From contig JAMXBD010002234.1 of the NCBI GenBank assembly GCA_024138025.1, positions 1 through 64,000 on the forward strand: a DNA stretch of 64,000 nt, given 5' to 3'. Each line of letters begins with the position of its first letter. The first letter of the stretch is position 1. This DNA is from Combretum micranthum. Lineage: Eukaryota > Streptophyta > Magnoliopsida > Myrtales > Combretaceae. Position numbers and translations under genes: made by a program. Below, one piece after another: positions 49,500-59,245 of the stretch. The notes beneath the pieces were generated by a model. That model ran no database searches, was not told the origin of the DNA, and saw nothing but the letters and a program-made list of their open reading frames with translations.

Positions 49500-51950
49500 A
49501 TGTATCCTTATGTATAAAGGTATCTCAACCCACACTAGATACAGTAAATTTCTCATTTGTCATTCATTTTCAACATCAAATTTCTCTCACTTCCCTCTCC
49601 CCTTAATGTCGCCACTTCCCTCTCTCCCGCTCTTAATTTGCACTCAAATTTCATCTTACTTCAATCAAAAGTAGTATTGGTGTTTGGAGGAAAAGCTTTT
49701 ACAACCTATTTAAGTAGTTTTTGGAGAATTGTTGATTTTTTTTTTTCCCTTTTGATTTCTCAATTCTAGTAAGTAGATCCAATTTATTTAATGTTTATGT
49801 ATGTCAAATTGATAATTATACTTGATTGGTGTGTTGAATGATGAAGTAATCATAGATCTAGTCTTTGATTTGATTTGATAATGATTATGAATATGCATAT
49901 ATGCTGCTACCCATATGTATAAGAAATAATGTAAATTCAATTTTAATTTGATGAATAATATGTTAATCATGATAACTTGACGATACGAGATGGAAATGGC
50001 TTTTTTTTTCTATTTTTTTGAGTTAAGACATGATAATTGAATGTTATAATGTTATTTGGATTGTTACTAAATTTAAATTGTAAATAAAGTTTGAAGTGTT
50101 TTGGTGTTGATTTAAACGAGCTATAGGTTGGAATGGGTTAGCTCAATTAGTAAGTCTGATATTGGCTTCTAAAATATATTTCAGGTTGAATATGAGTGTT
50201 CATGAATATGGAACTAGCTGGAATTTTGAGTTTGGGATGTGATTATGATATTTGAATGGTTTAATTTGATGTTTAGAGTTGCTAGAGTTGAAATAGTGTT
50301 AATGGCTAATGATTTGATAATGATTGAATGAGTTCGATTATGTTTCATATATTTTGATTTAGATTCATGTTTATGGAAATTCTGGAAAGTGTTTTGAAGA
50401 GTTTGAATTTCATAAGATGAATAAATGATGATTATGACATAAGAAAATGAATTCTTGAATGTTCATGTTATTATTCAATATGAGTTAATGTGTATTTATG
50501 ATATAGAATAGTGTTTGATTCATAATGATTTAAGAGGTGAAATTAGTTGATAAGTATTGAAAGACCTTTATTATTCACATTGTTTCAATATGATATTATA
50601 TAGATTTTATGTGAATTATTAAATAAAAGGATACTTATTTGGAGTAAAATATCAATTTCAAGAAGAAAGAAGATATTGAGCTTAATGAAGGTTTTTGAAT
50701 GAGCTAAGGAAGATTTTTCGTGAAGAACACTAGGCAAATGGATGTTTTAGAACAGGCATGACCATGTCTACACAATTTGTGTAGGACACTAGTGTAGAGG
50801 ATGAAAAACGACTAGCGAGCATTTTTAAAGTACATAAGGAAACTACACAAGCCGTCGAACATGCTTACATAAAGGATTAAAAGTGGACAGAAGTGATTAT
50901 TGAAGTACACGGCCTATTTGCACAAGTCATGTTCACGGTTGTGCAAGCCTCTTTTCTCACGATTTCATCAGTTTTCATCCTATACAGCCATGTAGGATGG
51001 TCGTATAGGAGTTTGACTCCTTTTTTATTAATAGTGCCCTTTGCTCGTTATTTATAAATGGGATTTATTCTATGAACCCTAGAGAGATAAATAAGTATTT
51101 TAGAGTGAAGAAATGCAAGAACTTATTGGAGATCACAAGACTTTATCTTTAAAAGTTGTAATCATGATTCCTTACTTTTTTTCCTTATTCTACCCTTAAA
51201 TTCTTATTCTATGGAAAAATATATCTTTATACCCTAGGCCTTAAGGAACCCTAACCTAATGTAGAGGTTGAATTATTTCGCTAATGGAAGTTTATATTTC
51301 TTAAGTCTATTCATATTTTCTTTATTGTTTTTTTTATTAATTTGTGGCAAAAATTGATTGTATGTTTGATTTCTTTTAAATAGAAAGAGATTTCATCTAA
51401 TTGAATAGATCTATATAAATAGAGAGGTTTGAATATGGATCTAGACATAAACTACATGAATTTTCTATAGAAAGATTTATTCTTTCTAAGGAATCATGAA
51501 CTCTAATGCGATTTTGTATGCATCTAGTGACGAAAGACATTTCCATTAGACATATAGGGTTATAATTCAATTATCATGAGAGAAAGATTGATGAAACTAG
51601 GGATTTCGGTAGTTCAAGAATTTAAACAATCTATTAATGAATGTTTTACAAGGAATTGAAAATAGGTTAGTAGTAAATCAAGATTAGGGATATGTTTTGT
51701 GATTAATATATACATTTTCGGAATCATGATATCATTTGTTCTGGGTTAGTTAATTACATAATTATTAATTTTCTTACTATCATTCAAATTTAGATCAGCT
51801 GAATAGTAGAAGTAAGGTGATACTAGTAGTTATAGGTCCTAGTGGAACGACCCTTGTGCTTACATAGGTATCACAATTGATAGGTACGCTTGTCTAGAAA
51901 TTAGTCACAAAGTAAGAGTAAGGTTTAAAATTTAATTTGATTGATTGTGA
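49500..51950 (+). repeat. LTR-like fragment, Ty3/gypsy type
   Basis: The segment has no coding sequence but resembles plant gypsy LTRs. A central GC-richer part (50750-51010) has imperfect repeats built on 'ttgtgtagg' / 'cacaagcc' words. The end has 'gtcctagtggaacgaccctt' followed by 'gataggtacgcttgtc', a phrase type common at the 3' part of such LTRs (from memory of such repeats). Termini and target duplication were not found. Confidence 0.35.
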
Positions 51951-52056
51951 CAATAATCCACACATCATTGGTTTATGTTTGAGTTTAAGTTTCTGCAAAT
52001 TTTCTAGAAAATAGTTTGAATGTTCATGAGAATCTTCAAATCTTCAACCTCATATC

Positions 52057-52097
52057 CAAGCTAGATCTTCAATTCAAGCTAGATCTTCAATTCAAGC
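52057..52097. repeat. Short tandem repeat, 18-bp unit
   Basis: The unit CAAGCTAGATCTTCAATT occurs twice in a row, with a partial third start. Confidence 0.75.
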
Positions 52098-52805
52098 CAA
52101 ATTCAGCCTAAAGTATGTTTTTCATCAATTTTTTGATTTTGATTGTTCTTAAAAGTTTATAATTTATAGATTAACATGGAATCAATATAAAAATCATGAA
52201 GTTTTAGATTTAGCAGTAAAAGATTTAAATCAAAGTTGATTTGAACTTGTAGAGACATGCTTTGATCTTGTTGATTGAGCCTTGATTGTGAAATCTTGTT
52301 TATAATCTTTAATTTTACAATTATCTAAAAATAACTATAATTTGATATAAAAATATTAATAATAAGTTAATTTGATGAATTATAATTAAAAAATTTAAAA
52401 TATATAAAATAAAATAAAAATGGTGTGGTCCATGTAAACCAAACTAATTCATAATTGATCTGACTCCAAGCATGGTCGAAGGGACTAGTTCACTCAAATA
52501 TCTTCACCTTTTTCGACCAGTCCATTCTCAATAAAATTTTATTAAATAAATTTAAATAAATAAAAAGACAAAAGAATTTGTATAGGTTAAAAAATTCAAT
52601 CGATTCAATAAATTGTGTATAAACTTGTTTTCACCTAAGCCCTTAGAATCTATTTGTGAAATAAAATTTAAAAGTTAATTGAACTTATAATTATTAGAAT
52701 TAGAATTTAGTTAAATATATATTTACTAGATAATTAGTCAATGGATTTAATTAATAATTGGTTTAAGGGTAAATAAAGTAATTAAAAGATAAATAACTGG
52801 TTAAT

Positions 52806-53072
52806 TCAATTGAAATAGAAAGCTAATAAAATTTTTAGCTTTCTTTCTTTAACACTATGTTCTTGAGGTATTGGTTCTTCAATAGACAAGCATTTTTTAT
52901 ATTGAAATTCAGGTACATAGTGATATGCTTGTTGCCTATTAGGATAGATATCATAAAATGGACTCATACTTAAATATGGTTTGATTAATTGCTTAAGCAT
53001 GCTTGGTTGTTTGAATCCAGCCCATCGAGCAACACCCTTTTTGAGTGGAATGCCAACATGGTAGTTAGGCGC
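52806..53072 (-). other. Unrecognised 88-codon open frame
   Basis: The minus strand is open from GCG at 53072 to the stop at 52806. It reads HVGIPLKKGVARWAGFKQP and later SPFYDIYPNRQQAYHYVPEF, PIPQEHSVKERK. The balanced, non-repetitive composition in AT-rich DNA suggests a former exon. There is an ATG at 53000 and in-frame stops just upstream of 53072. No family was recognised. It could be a retro-copied gene piece. Confidence 0.35.
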
Positions 53073-53224
53073 TCACTAATGATGGCTTGGCGAGTAGTTG
53101 ATAATGGGATTAGTATCAGGGTAACACTTCAATTTAGAGAGAAGTTGCATATATAGTTCATGTTTATGGGACTAGTTGAACTATGCAATATGGTGGACTA
53201 ATGCAAGAAAGGATGGGTAATGGC

Positions 53225-54021
53225 TAGGCTGGTAATTGAGTCAAGTCGATACGATATAGTGCTAAAACTCGAGCTCGAGCTCGATTGAGCTTAATATTTG
53301 AAGCTTGAGTTTTGCTTGAAGGAACACTATATATGCTTAAACTTGCCTTGATCAAACTAGTTTACGAATGATTTATTAAAAAAAGGGTATTTTGCAAATT
53401 ATCTCCTTGAACTTTTATCAATGTGTGGATTCACCTCCTCAACTTTCATAGGGAGCTTTTAACCCTTCAAACTTTTAAAAATTGGTACAGTTAAGGACAA
53501 TTAATCTTTTCCATCAACTTAGGTGTGTAAACTCGCACATAGATAGAAGTTTCAGGGTGAATTAACACATAAATGAAAGTTAGAGGGGGTATTTTGTAAC
53601 TTCTCTCATTTTGTTTAACCGAAAATATTTAGTGTCTTTAAGTTTGCAAATTTTTAAAGTTTATGGGGTCAAAGAGCTCATTTTGAAACTTAAGGGTGAA
53701 TCCACACCTAAGTAAAAGTTTATAGACGTAATTTGTAATTTCCCCTTAAAAAGTATTTTCAAATCTAAATTAAATAATATTAATACCTATACTTGATTTG
53801 AATTCGATTAATATTTATACTTGACTTGAGATTGATAAAGCTCAATTAGGTTCATGGGCTAATCAAGTTAGACACAAAAAATTCGAGGTCGGCTCAATAA
53901 AGTAATTGAGTAGCTTAAACTTGAACTCGAGCTTAACTTAACTATTCTCAAATTGAACTTGAGTAAACATCAAGTTATGCTCAAATAGTTTGTGAATTGG
54001 CTTGATTCATTTGCACCCCTA
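53225..54021. mobile_element. Non-autonomous hAT-like element, outer
   Basis: The left end TAGGCTGG.AATTGAGTCAAG and the inverted right end TAGGGGTGCAAATGAATCAAG agree at about 15 of 21 positions. The flanking octamers GTAATGGC (53217-53224) and GTAACAAC (54022-54029) differ only by transitions. Arrays of CTCGAGCTCGA and 'gagctcaa' words crowd the subterminal parts. A second element (53385-53745) is nested inside. No transposase. Confidence 0.6.
53385..53745. mobile_element. MITE nested in the hAT-like element (361 bp)
   Basis: The ends form a long imperfect inverted repeat of about 50 bp: GGGTATTTTGCAAATTA...TGTGTGGATTCAC against the complement of GTGAATCCACACC...AATTTCCCC. The flanking nonamers TTAAAAAAA and TTAAAAAGT agree at 7 of 9, fitting a 9-bp Mutator-like target duplication. 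It has no coding capacity. Confidence 0.65.
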
Positions 54022-54587
54022 GTAACAACTATAAACCCTATATGAGGCTACTACATAGATACCATTTTTTTAAGGAATAAAGGTCTTGACTAGGCTTTAT
54101 CAACACTCTAAACAATTTTTGCTATTCAGGACCTTCTCGTTCCTAATCGTGATGCCTAAGTCTAAGTGTTTCACTATTGGTTGCCACACCTATTAGAATG
54201 CATGTGTTGCTATCATATTAAACCTTGGCTCATTCCTTTCTTTTCTATGTGATGATAATGACTTTATTGATTATTGTTGTAATTACTTGGGATATGGCTT
54301 CGATGTTGAGGAGCAATTGAATGGGTTCGAATTGTAGACTTATTAGTTAATATTATTCTACCTCCTTGAGAGTATTAGTTGTTTGTTATCAAAATCGTGA
54401 TTTTACCTATGTGATTCTACGAGTTTGTGATTTTAGAAAGCCCTTCTCAGTTGACTTGTGCAAAGAATCATTTCTTTTTTTATTTATAGAATTTTATAAT
54501 TTCTACTGAGTCTACCCATAAACTTCTAGATCATACATTTTAATTGATTTTATCCATTTGAATCAAAATAGACTATAATATAAAAAA

Positions 54588-54940
54588 GGGTAAATAGCAC
54601 CAAAAGTATCAACGTTCGAAGATAAGCTCATTTAAGGTATTAACATTTTGAGTGCTTAAAAAGAAGTATCAGCGTTTAGCAAGGTGTATCATATGTGATA
54701 TCAATGTTTTGCAGAACTCATTTGAGATATTGAGGTTTGGATTTTTTTGCAATTAAATACCTCTAATTTTCCATCAATGGTTAATTATTGATACCTTATT
54801 TGACTCACTTTGCAACTATTTAAAACATTGATACCTTAAATTGAACTACGTTCTAAATATGAATACCTATTTTTAACTACTTAAAACGTTGATATTGAAC
54901 TTACTTCTAAACATTAATATCTTTTGGTGTACTTTACCCC
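54588..54940. mobile_element. Mutator-like MITE (353 bp)
   Basis: The left end GGGTAAAT.GCACCAAAAGTAT and the complement of the right end GGGGTAAAGTACACCAAAAGATAT form inverted repeats of about 30 bp. ATAAAAAA flanks both sides (54580-54587 and 54941-54948). The interior has repeated 'attgataccttaaatt' words. No ORF. Confidence 0.75.
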
Positions 54941-54948
54941 ATAAAAAA

Positions 54949-56530
54949 TACAACCATGTTTTCACATGCTCATCAACTATTGTGATGATAATCTTTTTTT
55001 ATGATATTTCAATTTTGTTTTCACAATTTTTCTCTATCTTTATCTCTTCATACATCTAATTCTCTATTCTACATTTATATAATTCATTTAAATCGAGTTA
55101 TAGTTATAAAGTTTACATGAAAACTTCTTTATTTCATTTATATAATGAAGAAAGATAAGTTGAAAAATTTTATTCTCTTTTGATTCATAATTCCTTTAAA
55201 ATAAAATAATAGGAAAGAACATAATTTGACTACACTCTCTCTCTCTCTTTTTTTTTTAAATGTATGTTATATTTTGAATTAAGAGTTATTATGAAATAGA
55301 GAACTTAATTTCTTTATTTTATTTTTTTTGCATGAACTATGTATTTCTAGTTTTCTACAACTTTGTAAGAATATAAATAGTTTTATTAAAGTCAATTTGA
55401 ATAAGTCGTAGAAATATACATTTTTACTTTTTTGATTATATGTTCCGATTTTACAGACTATCTAACGATTCTAAGTAAAATCATGAGTTTGACAACATTG
55501 ATTGAAAGACTTTTCAAATACTTAATGTATGTAAGTCTTTTACAAATTTTATTCTTTTCGTTGCATATCAATTCTTTGCAAGACCTAATAAAGAGATTTC
55601 TTGATCTAAAATTAGTTAGAAACTCACTAAATAAATGATAGCTTTCGCATAGAAGCTTGTGTTATACGTAGCAAAATTGTTGACACCATAGACGTTTTTG
55701 GGATGTGACAATTATATTGTATTAAAGATGTAACATTTTTGTAAATTGGGAGCGCCATGTCAAACTAACAATAGAGCTTGGAGATTTCTAATTTTAAAAT
55801 CTAAGCTTGGTTTGCCCTTTTACTAACACTTATGGCTTATTTACTTTACTAAATGAATAAGACTGTGAGAAAATTCTATTACGAAGAAATGGAATAGCGA
55901 TGTAATGGTATTTTTCTTTGTTAATTTTTTATTTTAATGGAGGTATTTTGGAAAAAAAAAAAGATAATTCCATCATTGAATTGCTATTCATAAGTTTGAA
56001 TAAAGAATGGCAATTCAATATTGTTTATAATGGATATTCCTTATGGACTCATTATTTGGTCAACCAAACATTGCAATAGCTACTTATAAAGAATAAGGCT
56101 ATGATTGAATAGTAATTATAATTGAATAGCTACTTATAATTGAGCAAACAATTAAATTCTTGATTAATTATAATTGTTCAAACGTTCATACTTAAAAGGT
56201 AATCGTTGAATCGATAAAACTAGTTTGCACCACCTCTCCTTCATTTGCATCCAAACCTCGTTCAACTGCCAGTTTCCAGTTATTCATAAAACATATATGA
56301 ATCTTCCCAATTTTAATAATAATTGAATGTCAACAGCTAAAAGTTGATTAGAACGAAAATATCGAAAATAATCAGGATTGTTTAATAATTAATTATTGTA
56401 TAATAATTCACCTTTTGTGCATCTTTATGTCGATTTGAACACAAAAGAATATTCTAAATTCACAATAATATAAAACGGGGGAAAAAGGAATTGCAAAAGG
56501 TTTACAAGGATAAAAGTGGCTTCCATTTTA
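54949..56530. other. Intergenic AT-rich DNA
   Basis: It holds a CT/T run near 55235-55257 and scattered 'aaatgaataag' / 'ggtcaaccaaacattg' words near 55850-56100 that may be an old MITE, although its ends could not be paired. No gene was recognised. Confidence 0.4.
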
Positions 56531-56535
56531 GTAAG

Positions 56536-56726
56536 TGTTAAGATCTGGAGTATACCTTCAATGGGGAGAAATCCAATGGGCTTTGTGAAGGATAACACAA
56601 TTGAGCTTTTGATACCATCTATAACCCAAAACCTTAAGGCAATGGGTTAATGGGTCTTCCCTCTTATAAACTCTTCACACAAGTCCCATATTTTCCATGT
56701 GGGATTTTCACACTTGCATCCTAACA
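56536..56726 (-). repeat. TRIM 3' LTR (191 bp)
   Basis: It starts TGTTAAGATCTGG and ends CATCCTAACA. On the minus strand it follows the purine tract CTTGAAGGGAGAT at 56727-56739. Confidence 0.9.
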
Positions 56727-56921
56727 ATCTCCCTTCAAGTGTGAGTCTCCACAATGGGGTAGGCCATACTCATCCTCAACAAGAGCTTATCAAACTGACT
56801 CCACTAAACCCGCTTTGTGAGTGGTCCCATTTATTCACCATGGATTTCATAAACGAGTCATGCCACTAAGCCCTTCTTTCCACATGGTGGGCCAACCATG
56901 GGAGATTCCCAGCCGAACCAT

Positions 56922-56935
56922 CGGCTCTGATACCA
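56922..56935 (-). other. TRIM primer binding site, tRNA-iMet type
   Basis: The minus strand reads TGGTATCAGAGCC one base inside the LTR that begins at 56937. It is the same primer as the 14.9-kb chromovirus uses, extended by one base. Confidence 0.9.
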
Positions 56936-56936
56936 A

Positions 56937-57127
56937 TGTTAGGATATGAAGTATACCTTTAATGGGGAGAAATCCAATGGCCTTTGTGAAGAATAACACA
57001 ATTGGGCTTTTGACACCATCTATAACCCCAAATCTTAAGGCAACGGATTAATGGGTCTTCCTTCTTATAAACTCTTCATACAAGTCCCATATTTCCCATG
57101 TGGGATTTTCATACTTGCACCCTAACA
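56937..57127 (-). repeat. TRIM 5' LTR (191 bp)
   Basis: It starts TGTTAGGATATG and ends CACCCTAACA. It is the same length as its partner and aligns without gaps large enough to notice. Confidence 0.9.
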
Positions 57128-57132
57128 GTAAG

Positions 57133-58083
57133 ATATAACTACATCATGCAGTGATTGTAGAAAATATATTTTATAAAAATTTACCGAAAAATAAAATCTA
57201 AAATACAGTATGTAATTATAAAGTTTAGTTTTGAAAAGAGATGATGTTCTCAACAAGTGTTGGGAGGATGGTATAAGAAGTAGTTTTATAAGAGAAAAAT
57301 TGGTAATATTAGATAGTTAATTATAAAAATGAGTAAAGTCTAATACTGGATTGACACTTTTAAATTTTAAATAATTTAATATAAAATAGATAAAATAAAA
57401 ATACCAAATACCGTGATAACCATTTAAAAATTTCGTTAGAACGTAATAGAAAAGTTTACAATTTATGCTATGCTATAACCACGTAGCTTTATAAAATAGG
57501 AAGTCAAGATTCAAAAAGCCTATATTAAATGATTATATATATACGTGAGCATATCTATATATATATATATTGGTGTGTGTGCATCAGTGCATGTGCATAA
57601 TCCTTCAAAAATAAATAAATCTGCTATGGGATTCCCACTTTTATGGTCGAGTGACATAACAAAACCCTAACGATAATTGGACGATGATTGTTTAATTTCC
57701 TACCCCTATAATTAAAGAGTAATAGGTAAATGGTGCTAGTTGGAGAGAAAAGACAAAACGGGGAAAAAAATAAAGAAAAAAAAATAGAGAAGAAAAAGCT
57801 GGCCATGTGAGCATTACGCAAAGATGAAATCAACTCTTTTTATAATGTTATTCAACTAACTGTGTTTTGTCCTTAATCTGAGTAACTATATAGCTCTAGC
57901 ATTTTGATTTATAATATTTTTCAAAAGGTCAAGCCGAGCTACGTAAATTATTGTGCATTGACCTAATTAAGTCTTTCTTTATCTTCACTTGTGTATCCAA
58001 CTAATGATATTTTGTCTTTAAGCTCAAATCACATACATGAAGGTGTACGGCATATATATTAGTATATATGTCTATATCGAAGC
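57133..58083. other. Upstream region of the second microprotein gene
   Basis: AT-rich with a TA run near 57535-57570 and no ORF of note. It would contain the distal promoter of the gene at 58173. Confidence 0.4.
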
Positions 58084-58092
58084 TATATATAG
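58084..58092 (+). promoter_or_regulatory. TATA box of the second microprotein gene
   Basis: TATATATAG sits 81 bp before the ATG at 58173. That leaves room for a transcription start about 30 bp downstream and a leader of roughly 55 bases. TA-rich words are common here, so this is suggestive only. Confidence 0.45.
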
Positions 58093-58172
58093 AACCCTGT
58101 TCCATAGACATTCCATTACAAAATTTATTAGCAAAGTAAATCATAATATCGTCTTCTCACCTTCACATTGAT

Positions 58173-58965
58173 ATGGCTCGTGAGGATCGTCGGCGGACAG
58201 TTCCAATCAGTTGTTGTTCACTTCTTCTATGCCTTCCATGTTTATGTTTGTAAGTTTAATGTTTTCTTTTTCTTCCCTTTATATATTTGATATATTAAAA
58301 ACCCTAAAATCACCAAATGTTATGGTGATAACTAATAATGATTTAATTGGCAAAAAAAAAAAAGAAAAAAAAGAAAAAACTAATAATGATTTTAATGATT
58401 ATGGTAATGTGATTTGGACAATTAAAATTCGAAATAAGAGAACCACTAGCATTTCCCATAGTCTCTGGTGGTCATTCATTGTCAAATGATTTTTTTTTCT
58501 TAAAGGAGGATTCGAATCGGGTATTTCTAACTTGAGAGTCAACAAATGATATCATTAGACTACAAAGCAATTGCCTAGTAGTTGGTACACATCACATATA
58601 TATTTAATGTTTTGAGATAATTACAACAATATCCATCTAGTGGCAAAATATTGAAAAATGGTTTTACAATAGTTTGAAAAAAACAAAAAATAGAAATACA
58701 ACCAAAGCAAAATAAAAAATAAAAAATAAAAAAGGAAGCAAAAAAAGTTGGTAATAAACGTTCTTCTCCTTTTTGGTCCTTACAATTCTATCTTGAGGTT
58801 TTTGCAAAAAAATATATACACTATCTTAGGGTGAAAGCAATGCATATATTGTTGATTTCATGATTTGCAATGGATTTCTGTGATGAGTTGACCATATAAA
58901 CTTTTGCATACTCTGTTTTTTCTTCTCTTTCCAGATGCTGGCTGTTCAGCTTATGCTTCTCGTAG
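58173..58965 (+). CDS. Candidate spliced microprotein gene 2 (35 aa)
   Basis: Exon 1 is 58173-58249 (25 codons plus two bases), then GTAAGTTTAA. The 685-bp intron ends CTCTTTCCAG at 58934, and exon 2 is 58935-58965, ending TAG. The 35-residue product starts MAREDRRRTVP and continues as a Cys- and Leu-rich hydrophobic stretch with seven cysteines (14, 15, 20, 23, 25, 27, 33). The junction residues are Leu-Cys-Trp. An upstream TATA box and a downstream AATAAA (59046) make a complete small gene. A single membrane-inserted or membrane-associated Cys-rich peptide is a reasonable guess. No family recognised. It shares its start context and intron phase with the gene at 43608. Alternatives are a spliced non-coding RNA, or use of another phase, which is open across the junction but lacks ATG. 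Confidence 0.5.
58495..58580 (-). mobile_element. SINE-like fragment in the intron
   Basis: On the minus strand TAGTCTAATGA (A-box-like) is followed about 40 bases on by CCGATTCGAATCC (B-box-like, compare GGTTCGANNCC). A tail AAGAAAAAAAAA follows soon after. The arrangement is that of a short tRNA-derived SINE inserted in the intron of the 35-residue gene. Confidence 0.45.
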
Positions 58966-59045
58966 ATGGATCCAAATTGACCCGTTGGGCGGTTACGTGC
59001 TCGTGCTCAAGAATAATGCATGAAAACGCGATGTTAAAATTTTCT

Positions 59046-59051
59046 CAATAA
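59046..59051 (+). terminator. Polyadenylation signal AATAAA
   Basis: A canonical AATAAA lies 81 bases after the stop codon of the 35-residue reading frame. The position suits a plant near-upstream element. Confidence 0.5.
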
Positions 59052-59245
59052 AATAGAAAAGAAAGTACTACTAATATCATTTAATCTTTTTATCTGCTAT
59101 TTGTGTACGTCTGTGAGGATTATTAACAATTGCTGTTTCAATTTGAGTATTCATTTGATGAAATTAAATTTTTGTTTCACAAATAATATATGTTAGTGTG
59201 ATCATCTTTTGTTGCCCTAGACAATTTCACCTCACTCATAGCTAC

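Larger units (their letters stand above)
56536..57127 (-). mobile_element. Intact TRIM retrotransposon (592 bp)
   Basis: Two 191-bp LTRs (56536-56726 and 56937-57127), each TGTTA...CTAACA, enclose only 210 bp. A PBS lies next to LTR 56937 and a PPT next to LTR 56726, both read on the minus strand. The flanks GTAAG (56531-56535 and 57128-57132) are identical. There is no coding sequence, so it depended on enzymes from another element. These are the hallmarks of a terminal-repeat retrotransposon in miniature. The LTRs differ by a small number of substitutions. Confidence 0.93.

Noticed and set aside
55850..56110. Possible Tourist- or hAT-like MITE around 'actttactaaatgaataag' and 'ggtcaaccaaacattg'
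   Set aside because: The two ends could not be paired as inverted repeats and no target duplication was visible.
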